From the NCBI RefSeq assembly GCF_900230185.1, contig NZ_OCSR01000002.1, positions 3,100,001-3,164,000 of the forward strand: DNA of 64,000 nucleotides. The letters are read 5' to 3'. The notes below the pieces were generated by a model. It was given only the letters and a program-made list of their open reading frames with translations, was not told the origin of the DNA and did no database searches. Each line of letters begins with the position of its first letter. Within the stretch, counting starts at the first letter, position 1. This document shows positions 1 to 8,865 of this stretch, piece by piece. The DNA is from Burkholderia sp. OK233 (GTDB lineage: Bacteria > Pseudomonadota > Gammaproteobacteria > Burkholderiales > Burkholderiaceae). The translations under genes and the position numbers were made by a program.

Positions 1-350
1 ACGATGACATGGCGCTCGGCGCTATCCAGGCCCTGAAATCGAAGGGCCTCGATCCGAAGAAGGTCCCGGTCGCCGGCATCGACGGAATTGTCGACGGTAT
101 CGCGGCAGTCAAGCGCGGCGAAATGACAACCTTCTTCCAGGACTCGCAGGCGCAGGCGCAAGGCGCACTGGACGTCGCGCTGCGTACGGTCGTCGGTTCG
201 TCTTACAAGCCGCGCTCTGACGTCTGGGCGGGATACGGCGCGAAGATGCCTTGGGACGACGGTACGGCCAAGTCTTACGCGGTGCCCTGGACGCAAGTCA
301 CGCCGGCCAATGCCCAGGAGATTCTCAACAAGATTCCCAAGAGCAACTAA
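1..350 (+). CDS. Sugar ABC transporter substrate-binding protein, C-terminal part
   Basis: This is the 3' end of a gene that begins before the window. The reading frame is open from base 3, so the first ATG at base 9 is internal. The visible ~115 residues start with a DDMALGAIQAL segment and continue with VPVAGIDGI and a stretch like TTFFQDSQAQAQGA. These are typical of the C-terminal lobe of RbsB-type periplasmic sugar-binding proteins (type 1 periplasmic-binding fold). Such proteins deliver a sugar or polyol to an inner-membrane ABC permease. The next gene starts 15 bases downstream behind a good AAGGAG site, so the two are probably co-transcribed and the ligand may be the substrate of the dehydrogenase and kinase that follow. 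The ligand cannot be read from this fragment. Confidence 0.85.
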   Translation, partial: DDMALGAIQALKSKGLDPKKVPVAGIDGIVDGIAAVKRGEMTTFFQDSQAQAQGALDVALRTVVGSSYKPRSDVWAGYGAKMPWDDGTAKSYAVPWTQVTPANAQEILNKIPKSN

Positions 351-365
351 TCAAGGAGTGGAGCG

Positions 366-1136
366 ATGTCGGTCAATTCAACGACCCCTTTTGATATCAC
401 GGACCGCGTTGCGGTCGTGACCGGTGCGGCAAGCGGTATCGGGTTTGCCGTTGCCGAGTGCCTTGCTGCCGCGGGTGCGCGCGTCGCGCTGCTCGATATC
501 AACCCGGCCGTCGAGGCAGTGGCCCGGACGCTGCCTGGTGGCCCGGAGCGGCACGTGGGTATCGCGGCGGATATCACTGTCGCCGGGATCTCGGATGCAC
601 TGGTGCGGCGCGTGACCGAGACGTTAGGTCCTGTCGACATCCTGGTCAACAATGCCGGCGTCGCTCTGCTTGAGAACGCGGAAACACTGTCCGAGGAAGC
701 CTGGGACCGGACGATGACGATCAACCTCAAGGCCCCATTTCTCCTTGCGCAGGCCGTCGGCAAGCAGATGCTGAGCCGTGGTGGTGGCGGGCGGATTGTG
801 AATCTCGCTTCTCAGGCGAGTGTCGTCGCACTGGAGCGCCATGTGGCGTACTGCGCGAGTAAGGCGGCAATCGTCGGCATGACAAAGGTGCTTGCGCTCG
901 AATGGGCAAAGCACGGCATTACCGTCAATGCCGTTTCGCCCACGGTCGTCGATACCGAACTGGGCAGGAAAGCCTGGGCGGGCGCGGTGGGCGAAGCGAT
1001 GAAGGCTAAAATTCCCGCAGGGCGATTCGCGCGCCCCGACGAAATCGCCGCGTTGATTCTGTATCTGGTCAGCGATGCGGCCGCTATGGTCAACGGCGAG
1101 AATATCGTGATTGATGGCGGCTACACCGCCCAGTAA
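366..1136 (+). CDS. SDR-family NAD-dependent polyol dehydrogenase
   Basis: A complete short-chain dehydrogenase of 256 residues. It has the nucleotide-binding TGAASGIG at residues 19-26, Asp44 after the second beta strand (favouring NAD over NADP), NNAG at 95-98, the catalytic Ser149, and YCASK with Tyr162 and Lys166. AAGGAG lies seven bases before the ATG. It sits between a sugar-binding protein and a DhaK/DhaL kinase. That suggests it oxidises a polyol such as glycerol, threitol or erythritol to the ketose that the kinase phosphorylates. GolD (glycerol) and D-threitol dehydrogenase are the nearest families I recognise by sequence feel. The substrate is inferred from context; other SDR substrates remain possible. 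Confidence 0.8.
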   Translation: MSVNSTTPFDITDRVAVVTGAASGIGFAVAECLAAAGARVALLDINPAVEAVARTLPGGPERHVGIAADITVAGISDALVRRVTETLGPVDILVNNAGVALLENAETLSEEAWDRTMTINLKAPFLLAQAVGKQMLSRGGGGRIVNLASQASVVALERHVAYCASKAAIVGMTKVLALEWAKHGITVNAVSPTVVDTELGRKAWAGAVGEAMKAKIPAGRFARPDEIAALILYLVSDAAAMVNGENIVIDGGYTAQ

Positions 1137-1162
1137 CAATACTCAAGATGTAAAGGAACGGT

Positions 1163-2170
1163 ATGAATCGCGTCATTAACAATCCTGATCTCGTCGTCGA
1201 GGACATGCTCCGCGGCATCCTCGCGGCACACCCGGAGCTGCATGCCGCACCGGAGAATCCTCGCGTTGTATCGCATGCCCACGCTCGCCAGAAGGACCGT
1301 GTGGGTATTGTGACCGGAGGGGGATCGGGGCACGAACCTGCTTTCATCGGCTATGTCGGGCGCAACCTGGTGGACGCCGTGGCTATCGGCGAAATTTTTT
1401 CGTCGCCGACTGCGAAATCATTCTTCGAGGCTTTCAAGGCGGCCGATAGCGGCGCGGGCGTAGCGTGCCTTTACGGCAACTATGCAGGCGACAATATGAA
1501 CGTGACGATGGCAATCAAGCTGGCCGAGCGCGAAGGTATTCGCGTGCGCACGGTCGTCGCAAACGACGATGCCGCATCGGCGCCGAAAGACGAGATCGAA
1601 AAACGGCGCGGCGTTGCCGGTGAAATCGTGATGTGGAAGGTTGGAGGTGCACGAGCCGCTCAGGGCGCCACGCTCGATGAAGTGATCGCCTCTGCACGCA
1701 AAGCGGTGGACTCGACGCGCTCGATCGGCGTCGGCCTGTCCGCCTGTACGATCCCGGCGGTCGGCAAGGCCAACTTCGTCATCAAGGACGGCGAAATGGA
1801 AGTCGGCATCGGCCATCATGGCGAACCCGGTATCCTGGTCCAGCCTACCGTTCCCGCGAGAGACATGGCGAGGCTGATGCTCGACAGGCTGTTGCCGGAT
1901 TTGCCTTTTACCAGAGGCGACAAGGTGTCGGTGCTGTTGTCCGGTCTCGGCGCAACGCCAGTAATGGAGCAATACATCCTCTATGGCGAGGTTGCCGATT
2001 ATCTGCGTGAAGCGGGAATCGATATCCAGTTCTCGTTCGTCGGCAATCTTTTTACGTCCCTCGAGATGATGGGGGTCACGCTGACGTTGACGAAGCTCGA
2101 CGACGAACTGAGCGCATGCCTCGCGCATCCATGTCAAAGCATCGGACTCAATGTAGGAGACGCACGATGA
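1163..2170 (+). CDS. dhaK: Dihydroxyacetone kinase-type subunit, DhaK domain
   Basis: A 335-residue DhaK (Dak1) domain. In this family a histidine forms a covalent hemiaminal with the carbonyl of dihydroxyacetone or a related ketose. The family signatures are present: TGGGSGHEPAF with His57, the GNYAGDNMN loop, and GIGHHGEPGI with His218/His219, the second aligning with the substrate-binding histidine. Only the Dak1 part is encoded here; the Dak2/DhaL part follows as a separate gene with an ATGA overlap. No DhaM or other PTS subunit gene lies nearby, so ATP or a remote phosphodonor must be assumed. The substrate may be dihydroxyacetone or a tetrulose such as erythrulose, because related kinases in tetritol pathways share these motifs. 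Confidence 0.88.
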   Translation: MNRVINNPDLVVEDMLRGILAAHPELHAAPENPRVVSHAHARQKDRVGIVTGGGSGHEPAFIGYVGRNLVDAVAIGEIFSSPTAKSFFEAFKAADSGAGVACLYGNYAGDNMNVTMAIKLAEREGIRVRTVVANDDAASAPKDEIEKRRGVAGEIVMWKVGGARAAQGATLDEVIASARKAVDSTRSIGVGLSACTIPAVGKANFVIKDGEMEVGIGHHGEPGILVQPTVPARDMARLMLDRLLPDLPFTRGDKVSVLLSGLGATPVMEQYILYGEVADYLREAGIDIQFSFVGNLFTSLEMMGVTLTLTKLDDELSACLAHPCQSIGLNVGDAR

Positions 2171-2838
2171 CTGAAACCGTTAAATTGGCCGACGCTGGCG
2201 GGGTTGTCGTCGATCTTGTTCGTACCATCAATGCGAATCGGCAGTATCTGAGCGAAGTCGACGGCGCGATCGGCGATGGCGATCATGGCATCAACATGAG
2301 CAAGGGCTTCACCCAGTGTGGGGAACATCTTGCGGCACGCGGAGCATTACCGTCACTCCCGGTGGCCCTGGGCGATCTGTCCTCGGCACTCATGGACGGC
2401 ATCGGTGGTTCGATGGGGCCGCTCTACGGAACCTTCTTTCTCAGTATGAGCGACACGTTTGCGGACCACGCCGAGCTCGACAAATCCCTTTTCTATCAGG
2501 CGCTCGTTGCCGGCATCGCTTCTGTCCAGGAGATCGGCGACGCGAAGGTCGGCGATAAGACGCTGATCGACACGCTTGTTCCCGCGCGGATGGCGTATGG
2601 GGCGGCGTTGGAAGAGCGCAAGAGCTTCCGGGAGTGCATCGGTGCGATGGTGGTTGCCGCGGAAGCCGGAATGAATTCGACGCGCGACCTGCGCGCGCGT
2701 ATCGGCCGCGCAGCCCGGCTAGGCGACCGTTCGATTGGTGTTCTGGACGCCGGCGCATGTTCCTGCTTCCTGATCCTGCGCAGCATGGGCGAATCGATTA
2801 CGCATCTGCTGGACAGCACGACAGCGCGCGCTGCCTGA
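2167..2838 (+). CDS. dhaL: Dihydroxyacetone kinase-type subunit, DhaL domain
   Basis: A 223-residue DhaL/Dak2 domain that carries the nucleotide site of the kinase. The Mg-ADP-binding aspartates are in DGAIGDGDHG (Asp32, Asp37, Asp39, His40). The downstream GGSMGPLYGTFF and GDKTLIDTL segments are also family hallmarks. I chose ATG 2167, which overlaps the dhaK stop codon (ATGA). The frame is open further upstream inside dhaK, but only 2167 gives normal DhaL length and translational coupling. The protein pairs with the preceding DhaK to make a two-gene kinase. DhaL would be expected to use ATP directly or to be fed by a PTS phosphoprotein encoded elsewhere. Confidence 0.88.
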   Translation: MTETVKLADAGGVVVDLVRTINANRQYLSEVDGAIGDGDHGINMSKGFTQCGEHLAARGALPSLPVALGDLSSALMDGIGGSMGPLYGTFFLSMSDTFADHAELDKSLFYQALVAGIASVQEIGDAKVGDKTLIDTLVPARMAYGAALEERKSFRECIGAMVVAAEAGMNSTRDLRARIGRAARLGDRSIGVLDAGACSCFLILRSMGESITHLLDSTTARAA

Positions 2839-2870
2839 CGTCGTAACCGTACCCGAAGACTGGATGCCGG

Positions 2871-2897
2871 AGCCTCGCCGAAAAAACGCGCGAGGCT
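2871..2897 (+). other. Hairpin between dhaL and transketolase gene
   Basis: AGCCTCGC (2871-2878) and GCGAGGCT (2890-2897) form an 8-bp perfect stem around an A-rich 11-base loop. The stem is followed by an AT-rich stretch without a clean run of T. It could be a weak terminator or an RNA processing site in the 98-base gap. No function is proven. Confidence 0.4.
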
Positions 2898-2936
2898 TCA
2901 ATATATTAATTTAGGTATACGAAATAGCGGTGATTC

Positions 2937-4973
2937 ATGTCTCATAATAATCCGACCCGGACAGAACTTGCCAACGCAGTGCGGTTTCTGGCCATCGACG
3001 CCGTCCAGGCTGCGAATTCTGGACATCCCGGCATGCCGATGGGAATGGCGGATATTGCCGAAGTACTGTGGCGCAAGTACCTGAAGCACGATCCCGCGGT
3101 TCCGGATTGGGTTAACCGGGATCGCTTTGTGCTGTCAAACGGCCACGGTTCGATGCTGCTCTATGCCGTGCTGCATTTGAGCGGCTACGGCCTGTCGATC
3201 GACGATCTGAAGGGATTCCGCAAGTGGCAGTCGATCACGCCGGGGCACCCGGAACGCGGTCTGACGCCAGGGGTCGAGACGACCACAGGCCCGTTGGGGC
3301 AGGGTCTTGCCAATGCCGTCGGCATGGCGCTAGCTGAACGGTTGTTGGCCGCTGAATTCAACGAGCCGGGATTCGATATCGTCGATCACCATACCTATGT
3401 GTTTCTCGGTGACGGCTGCCTCATGGAAGGCGTCTCGCATGAGGTCTGCTCGCTCGCCGGCACATGGCATCTCGGCAAACTGATCGCGTTTTATGACGAC
3501 AACGGCATTTCGATCGATGGCCATGTGGAGGGCTGGTTCACGGACCAGACCCCGATGCGCTTCCGTGCGTATGGCTGGCATGTCGTCGAGGGTGTCGACG
3601 GACATGATCCGCTCTCGATTGAGCAGGCGATCGAGGCAGGGCGTGCGGAACGTGACCGGCCGACCTTGATCTGCTGCAAGACGGTGATCGGACATGGCTC
3701 GCCCAATCGGGCCGGCACTCACGACGTGCATGGCGCTCCGCTCGGCGCCGCTGAAATCGCAGCCACGCGGGAGCATCTTGGCTGGCATCACGCGCCATTC
3801 GACATTCCCGAATCGATTCGCGACGCGTGGGATGCGCGCGCAGCGGGCCGTGAGAGCAACATGGCCTGGCGCACGCTGTTCGAAGCCTATCGTACCCACT
3901 TTCCGGCACAGGCCGACTACTTCGAATCCCGCATGCACGGCGGTCGTCGCGAGCGGTCCGCCGACGTGATCGAGCGCCTGCTGGAGGGCAATGACTGGTT
4001 CGAGCAGAAGATGGCGACCCGCAAGGCATCGCAGAAATGCCTTGAGCTGCTGGTCGACGGACTGCCGGAACTTCTGGGCGGCTCGGCAGACCTCGCGCCG
4101 TCGAATCTCACCATGGTGCCGGCTTCGCGTGCGGTCATACCTGGCAGCGCGAACGGAGCTGGAAACTATATTCACTATGGCGTTCGCGAGTTCGGCATGG
4201 TCGCGATCATGAACGGCGTTGCGCTCCATGGCGGTTTTCTGCCGTATGGCGGGACCTTCCTGGTGTTTTCCGACTACGCAAAGAACGCGCTTCGCATGGC
4301 GGCGCTGATGCATTTGCAATGTATCTATGTCTTCACCCACGATTCGATTGGTCTCGGCGAGGATGGGCCTACCCATCAGCCGGTCGAGCACGCGGCGATG
4401 CTGCGCCAGATTCCGGGGATGAACGTGTGGCGTCCGGCAGACGCGGTCGAAACGGCATATGCGTGGGCGGCAGCATTGGAAACAATTGATGCACCGACTG
4501 CGCTGCTGCTTTCGCGCCAGAATCTGCCGCCGCTTTCCCGTACCGCGCGGGCGTTGGCACAAATCCGGCAAGGCGGTTATGTGCTCTCGGAGGCCGTTGG
4601 CGGACCGGCGGACATCATTCTGATTGCGACGGGTTCCGAGGTGGAACTCGCGCTCAAAGCGCAGACGGCACTCGCCGATCAAGGGATTGCCGCAAGGGTC
4701 GTGTCGATGCCGTCAACCACGATCTTCGATAGCCAACCGCTTGCGTACCAGCTTTCCGTTTTGCCGCCAAAGATCCGGCGCGTGGCCATTGAAGCGGCGG
4801 CCGGCGATTTCTGGCGGAAGTACGTCGGTCTGAGCGGCGCTGTGATCGGGTTGTCGCACTTTGGCGAGTCGGCTCCGGCTGAGACGTTGTACGAAGAGTT
4901 CGGTATTACGGTGGACGCGATCGTGGACGCGGTGAACCGCACGCTCGAAGTGGAACAAGGGGTGGTTGACTAG
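2937..4973 (+). CDS. tkt: Transketolase
   Basis: A full-length transketolase of 678 residues. It transfers two-carbon ketol units between sugar phosphates using thiamine diphosphate. The N-terminal domain shows NSGHPGMPMG and the cofactor-binding GDG in FLGDGCLMEGVSHE. The middle domain has the FTHDSIGLGEDGPTHQP segment. Length and order match the CbbT/TktA type. It sits in one direction with the aldolase, glucose-6-phosphate dehydrogenase and fructose bisphosphatase genes, and this set is the enzyme complement for interconverting triose, tetrose, hexose and heptulose phosphates. An ordinary housekeeping copy may exist elsewhere; location next to dhaKL suggests a pathway-specific isozyme. Confidence 0.93.
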   Translation: MSHNNPTRTELANAVRFLAIDAVQAANSGHPGMPMGMADIAEVLWRKYLKHDPAVPDWVNRDRFVLSNGHGSMLLYAVLHLSGYGLSIDDLKGFRKWQSITPGHPERGLTPGVETTTGPLGQGLANAVGMALAERLLAAEFNEPGFDIVDHHTYVFLGDGCLMEGVSHEVCSLAGTWHLGKLIAFYDDNGISIDGHVEGWFTDQTPMRFRAYGWHVVEGVDGHDPLSIEQAIEAGRAERDRPTLICCKTVIGHGSPNRAGTHDVHGAPLGAAEIAATREHLGWHHAPFDIPESIRDAWDARAAGRESNMAWRTLFEAYRTHFPAQADYFESRMHGGRRERSADVIERLLEGNDWFEQKMATRKASQKCLELLVDGLPELLGGSADLAPSNLTMVPASRAVIPGSANGAGNYIHYGVREFGMVAIMNGVALHGGFLPYGGTFLVFSDYAKNALRMAALMHLQCIYVFTHDSIGLGEDGPTHQPVEHAAMLRQIPGMNVWRPADAVETAYAWAAALETIDAPTALLLSRQNLPPLSRTARALAQIRQGGYVLSEAVGGPADIILIATGSEVELALKAQTALADQGIAARVVSMPSTTIFDSQPLAYQLSVLPPKIRRVAIEAAAGDFWRKYVGLSGAVIGLSHFGESAPAETLYEEFGITVDAIVDAVNRTLEVEQGVVD

Positions 4974-4974
4974 T

Positions 4975-4997
4975 TGCGTCGCTGCGTCGCTGCGTCG
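4975..4997 (+). repeat. Short tandem repeat after transketolase stop codon
   Basis: The octamer TGCGTCGC occurs at 4975-4982 and 4983-4990 and again as TGCGTCG at 4991-4997, nearly three head-to-tail copies. It begins two bases after the transketolase TAG stop codon. No coding role is seen. Confidence 0.7.
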
Positions 4998-5102
4998 TGC
5001 CCAAAAGTGCCGGAATCGCCGACACCGGCGCGATGTCGTGATCATTCTCGATATCAATTTAACGACGTTCGCCGCACGGCGACATTACTTCCTGGAAATG
5101 AC

Positions 5103-6155
5103 ATGGCGCTGATTTCATTGCGGCAGTTGCTGGACCATGCGGCGGAGCACGCGTATGGCGTGCCGGCATTCAACGTCAATAACCTCGAGCAGGTTCAGGC
5201 AATCATGCAGGCGGCCGCTGACTGCGATAGTCCGGTCATCATGCAGGCGTCCGCCGGCGCGCGGAAATACGCAGGCGAAGCGTTTCTGCGGCACCTGGTT
5301 GAAGCGGCGATCGAGACTTATCCCGACGTCCCGGTCGTGATGCATCAGGACCACGGGGCATCGCCGGCCGTTTGCCAGGCCGCGATCTGTAGCGGATTCA
5401 GCAGCGTGATGATGGACGGTTCACTCATGCCGGATATGAAAACCGTTGCGACCTACGACTACAACGTTGAGGTGACGCGAAACGTGGTGGAGATGGCGCA
5501 CGCCGTCGGGGTGTCAGTCGAGGGTGAGCTCGGATGTCTGGGTTCGCTCGAATCGGGAATGGCAGGGGAGGAGGATGGCTCGGGTGCCGAAGGCGTATTG
5601 ACCCACGACATGCTGCTGACCGACCCCGAGCAGGCCGTCGACTTCGTGCAGCGTACCGGGGTCGACGCGTTGGCAATTGCTATTGGCACATCGCACGGTG
5701 CCTATAAATTCTCCCGCAAACCGTCGGGCGACATTCTTGCGATCGACAGGATCAGGGAAATTCATCGCCGCCTGCCCAATACTCATCTGGTGATGCACGG
5801 ATCGAGTTCCGTGCCTCAGGAATGGCTCGAGATCATTCGTGAATTCGGCGGCGAAATCCGCGAAACGTACGGCGTTCCGGTGGAAGAGATCTGCGAGGGC
5901 ATTCGCCATGGTGTACGCAAGATCAACATCGATACGGATATCCGCCTCGTGATGACCGGCGCAATACGGCGCTCACTCGCACAGCGTCCTTCTGAGTTCG
6001 ACGTTCGACGATTCCTCACGGATGCACTCGGTGCGGCCCGGGATCTGTGCCGGTCCCGCTTCGAGGCATTCGGCAGTGCCGGACAGGCGCACAAGATCAA
6101 GCCGGTTGCGCTGTCAGCGATGGCCGGGCGCTATGACCACGTGCATCGCGTGTAA
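5103..6155 (+). CDS. fba: Fructose-bisphosphate aldolase, class II (Calvin-cycle subtype)
   Basis: A zinc-dependent class II aldolase of 350 residues. It joins dihydroxyacetone phosphate to glyceraldehyde 3-phosphate, and in many relatives also to erythrose 4-phosphate. The start MALISLRQLLDHAAEHAYGV, the MHQDHGAS segment (catalytic Asp and zinc His), the ELGCLGSLESG loop, the HGSSSVPQEW segment and KINIDTDIR all match the CbbA/Fba subtype. The frame is open back to 4974, but ATG 5103 gives the usual family N-terminus, so I prefer it. It lies 129 bases after the transketolase gene in the same direction, and together with the fructose bisphosphatase it can convert triose phosphates to fructose 6-phosphate. 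Confidence 0.93.
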   Translation: MALISLRQLLDHAAEHAYGVPAFNVNNLEQVQAIMQAAADCDSPVIMQASAGARKYAGEAFLRHLVEAAIETYPDVPVVMHQDHGASPAVCQAAICSGFSSVMMDGSLMPDMKTVATYDYNVEVTRNVVEMAHAVGVSVEGELGCLGSLESGMAGEEDGSGAEGVLTHDMLLTDPEQAVDFVQRTGVDALAIAIGTSHGAYKFSRKPSGDILAIDRIREIHRRLPNTHLVMHGSSSVPQEWLEIIREFGGEIRETYGVPVEEICEGIRHGVRKINIDTDIRLVMTGAIRRSLAQRPSEFDVRRFLTDALGAARDLCRSRFEAFGSAGQAHKIKPVALSAMAGRYDHVHRV

Positions 6156-6221
6156 TGGATTGCGCTGACACGAACACGCAATGCGTTCAGCGGACTCAGG
6201 AATCTTGTCGGGATCAGATCA

Positions 6222-7670
6222 ATGAAAGCACAGTTATTGGTGATTTTTGGAGGTACGGGAGACCTTGCCATGCGCAAGCTTCTTCCCGCGCTGTATCAGA
6301 ACCACCGGGAGGGCACGCTGCCGGACGGCATGCGCATCGTTGGCGTCGGCAGGGAGGGACTGGAGCGGAACGGCTTCCTCGATAAGGTACGCGATGCCTT
6401 GTGTCAGTTCCTGCCCGCCATCGATTTCGACGACGCGCATTGGACCACCTTCTCATCGCGCCTCGAGTTCGTTCAGATGGACGCGCTGGTGTCTGCGGAT
6501 TACGCACGACTCGCTGCAATGTTGCGATGGCAGGACAGCCGGGGGCATATTTTCTACCTTGCCACTCCATCGGAACTGTTTATTCCGATATGCACCGAAC
6601 TGAACCGCGCAGAGCTGGTTTCTGCCACATCGAAGGTTGTTCTCGAAAAACCCTTAGGCCATGATCTGCTCTCTGCACAACAGATTAACCGGGAAGTGGG
6701 CGCGATATTCCGTGAAAACCAGATATACCGGATCGACCACTACCTCGGCAAGGAGACCGTTCAAAACCTGTTTGCGCTGCGGTTCGGCAATGGCATGTTC
6801 GAACGTCTCTGGAACCGCGACGGAATTCGCGATGTCCAGATCACGATTGCCGAGCAGGTAGGCGTCGAGGGGCGTGGTGCGTTTTACGAGCGCACCGGTG
6901 CAATGCGGGACATGGTCCAGAATCATCTGCTGCAGTTACTGTGCATACTCGCAATGGAGCCGCCGCTGAGTCTCGAAGCGGACGCCGTACGCGACGAAAA
7001 GCTCAAGGTCCTTCGCTCGCTCAAGCCGCTCAGCGCGGCCGATGTGGCACGGCAGACCGTGCGTGGCCAATACACGGCCGGCGAAATGCATGGCGAGCTG
7101 GTGGCCGGCTATCTGGACGAGCCGGACATTCGCGCCGATAGCCGGACAGAGACATTCGTCGCGCTGAAAGTAGAGCTGAATAACTGGCGCTGGGCAGGCG
7201 TGCCCTTTTACCTGTACACCGGCAAGCGCCTGCAAAGTCGTGTTGCCGAAATCGTCGTCAATTTCAGGGATGTGCCGCATTCGGTGTTCGGCTCGTCCGC
7301 GACGGCGGGTCGAGGTAACCGTCTCGTGATCCGGCTGCAGCCGGACGAAAGCCTGAAGCTCTACCTGATGACCAAGGCGCCCGGAGATGAGATGACGGTC
7401 AGGCCGGTGAGTCTGAACCTCGAATTTTCTTCGGCATTCTCGACGAGACGAAGGGATGCCTACGAGCGGCTCCTGCTCGATGTGATCCGGGGCAGGCTCA
7501 CGCTGTTCATGCGAGGAGACGAACTCGATGCCGCGTGGCAATGGGTTGACCCGGTGATCGACGCCTGGCGCGCGCAGGATCCTCCCGAACCGTATGCCGC
7601 GGGCGGCGCGGGACCCGATGCGGCCCTCGCGCTCGTCGGGCAAGGTAGCGCCGTGTCATACGACGCGTGA
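6222..7670 (+). CDS. zwf: Glucose-6-phosphate 1-dehydrogenase
   Basis: A 482-residue G6PDH that oxidises glucose 6-phosphate to 6-phosphogluconolactone while reducing NADP(+) or NAD(+). It shows the nucleotide-binding FGGTGDLAMRKLLPALYQ near the N-terminus and the active-site RIDHYLGKE at residues 170-178, whose His173 and Lys177 match the catalytic site. Length is normal. Its place in a cluster with fructose bisphosphatase and aldolase, but without gluconolactonase or 6-phosphogluconate dehydratase genes in the window, implies that it feeds Entner-Doudoroff or pentose phosphate enzymes encoded elsewhere. The ribosome-binding site is weak. Confidence 0.93.
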   Translation: MKAQLLVIFGGTGDLAMRKLLPALYQNHREGTLPDGMRIVGVGREGLERNGFLDKVRDALCQFLPAIDFDDAHWTTFSSRLEFVQMDALVSADYARLAAMLRWQDSRGHIFYLATPSELFIPICTELNRAELVSATSKVVLEKPLGHDLLSAQQINREVGAIFRENQIYRIDHYLGKETVQNLFALRFGNGMFERLWNRDGIRDVQITIAEQVGVEGRGAFYERTGAMRDMVQNHLLQLLCILAMEPPLSLEADAVRDEKLKVLRSLKPLSAADVARQTVRGQYTAGEMHGELVAGYLDEPDIRADSRTETFVALKVELNNWRWAGVPFYLYTGKRLQSRVAEIVVNFRDVPHSVFGSSATAGRGNRLVIRLQPDESLKLYLMTKAPGDEMTVRPVSLNLEFSSAFSTRRRDAYERLLLDVIRGRLTLFMRGDELDAAWQWVDPVIDAWRAQDPPEPYAAGGAGPDAALALVGQGSAVSYDA

Positions 7671-7763
7671 GAGTCCATCCCCGCTGAATGCACGTCGACG
7701 GAGCGTCCCCAGGTCCGTTGATTCCAACCGATCGCCAGACAGTTCCCGCAAAACGGACCGAAC

Positions 7764-8798
7764 ATGACCCATATAGCAACTACTGAGCACATTACGCTGT
7801 CCTCGTTTCTCGCGAACGCAGCACTTGAGGAGCGAATCCCGACGGGATTGATCTCGCTGATCGAAGCCGTTGCCGATGCGTGTTCATCCATCGCAACGGC
7901 TGTCGAGCGGGGCGTCTTCGACGGCGCTTCCGGAAATGCCCATTCCGAGAACGTTCACGGAGAGGCGCAAAAGAAGCTAGATGTCGTGTCGAACGACATC
8001 ATGATCGGTGCGGTCGAGTCGGTTGGCTGTCTCCGCGGACTGGCGTCGGAAGAGCTTGAGTCGGTTCAGGTGACCGGGCACGAGCATTCCACGGATACCC
8101 CCGAGTATCTGATGCTGTTCGATCCGCTCGATGGGTCTTCTAATCTAGAGATCAACGGCATTGTCGGAAGTATCTTTTCCGTGCTGGCTACGCCCGAGTC
8201 TGGCGCATTAGTCGGCGAGAGCCATTTTCTGCAACCGGGCGTGAAGCAGGTCTGCGCGGGGTATGCGATCTACGGTGCGACGACGATGTTTGTGCTGACC
8301 ACCGGGCACGGCGTCGACGGATTCACGTTCGATGGGGAATTGGCAACATTCGTGCTGACTCATCCACAGCTCCAGATTCCCGAAAATACCCGCGAATTGG
8401 CGATCAACATGTCCAACGAGCGCCACTGGGAAGAACCTGTGCGCCGCTATGTCCGTGAGTGTGTCGCGGGCGCGTCGGGGCCGCGACAGACGAATTTCAA
8501 CATGCGATGGATCGCATCCATGGTCGCGGAAGTGCATCGAATCCTGCTGCGTGGGGGCGTTTTCCTCTATCCGCGCGACAACAGGAATCCTCAGCTTGCT
8601 GGACGGCTGCGCTTGACCTATGAGGCCAACCCGATGTCGTTCATTGTCGAACAGGCCGGCGGCATGAGCACGACGGGCGAGACCCCGATCATGGAAGTCC
8701 AGCCGGACCATGTTCATCAGCGCGTGCCCGTTATTCTCGGGTCAAGGCTCGAAGTGGAGCGCCTGCTTCGATACCACGACGAGGCTGCGGCCGCTTGA
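7764..8798 (+). CDS. fbp: Fructose-1,6-bisphosphatase, class I
   Basis: A 344-residue class I fructose bisphosphatase, a metal-dependent enzyme that removes the 1-phosphate of fructose 1,6-bisphosphate; some homologues also act on sedoheptulose 1,7-bisphosphate. The metal-binding FDPLDGSSNLE lies at residues 119-129. NMRWIASMVAEVHRILLRGGVFLYP and the later MSFIVEQAGG are further family segments. It is the last gene of the carbohydrate cluster and faces the convergent ene-reductase gene. Its presence next to aldolase points to flux from triose phosphates up to fructose 6-phosphate rather than glycolysis. Confidence 0.93.
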   Translation: MTHIATTEHITLSSFLANAALEERIPTGLISLIEAVADACSSIATAVERGVFDGASGNAHSENVHGEAQKKLDVVSNDIMIGAVESVGCLRGLASEELESVQVTGHEHSTDTPEYLMLFDPLDGSSNLEINGIVGSIFSVLATPESGALVGESHFLQPGVKQVCAGYAIYGATTMFVLTTGHGVDGFTFDGELATFVLTHPQLQIPENTRELAINMSNERHWEEPVRRYVRECVAGASGPRQTNFNMRWIASMVAEVHRILLRGGVFLYPRDNRNPQLAGRLRLTYEANPMSFIVEQAGGMSTTGETPIMEVQPDHVHQRVPVILGSRLEVERLLRYHDEAAAA

Positions 8799-8824
8799 TT
8801 CAGCTTGGTGCGCGCTTCCGGAAA

Positions 8825-8844
8825 CCCTGGATAGATCGCCAGGG
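8825..8844. terminator. Possible weak terminator between convergent genes
   Basis: CCCTGG (8825-8830) and CCAGGG (8839-8844) pair around an 8-base loop in the 67-base gap between the convergent fbp and ene-reductase genes. No T-run follows on either side, so it is at best a weak or Rho-assisted stop. Confidence 0.3.
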
Positions 8845-8865
8845 TGGATTCAGTCGCATCGTTGT

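Noticed and set aside
4974..5102. 43-codon N-terminal extension of the aldolase
   Set aside because: Starts at a TTG inside a tandem repeat and encodes Arg/Cys-rich residues absent from the family; ATG 5103 gives the standard start.
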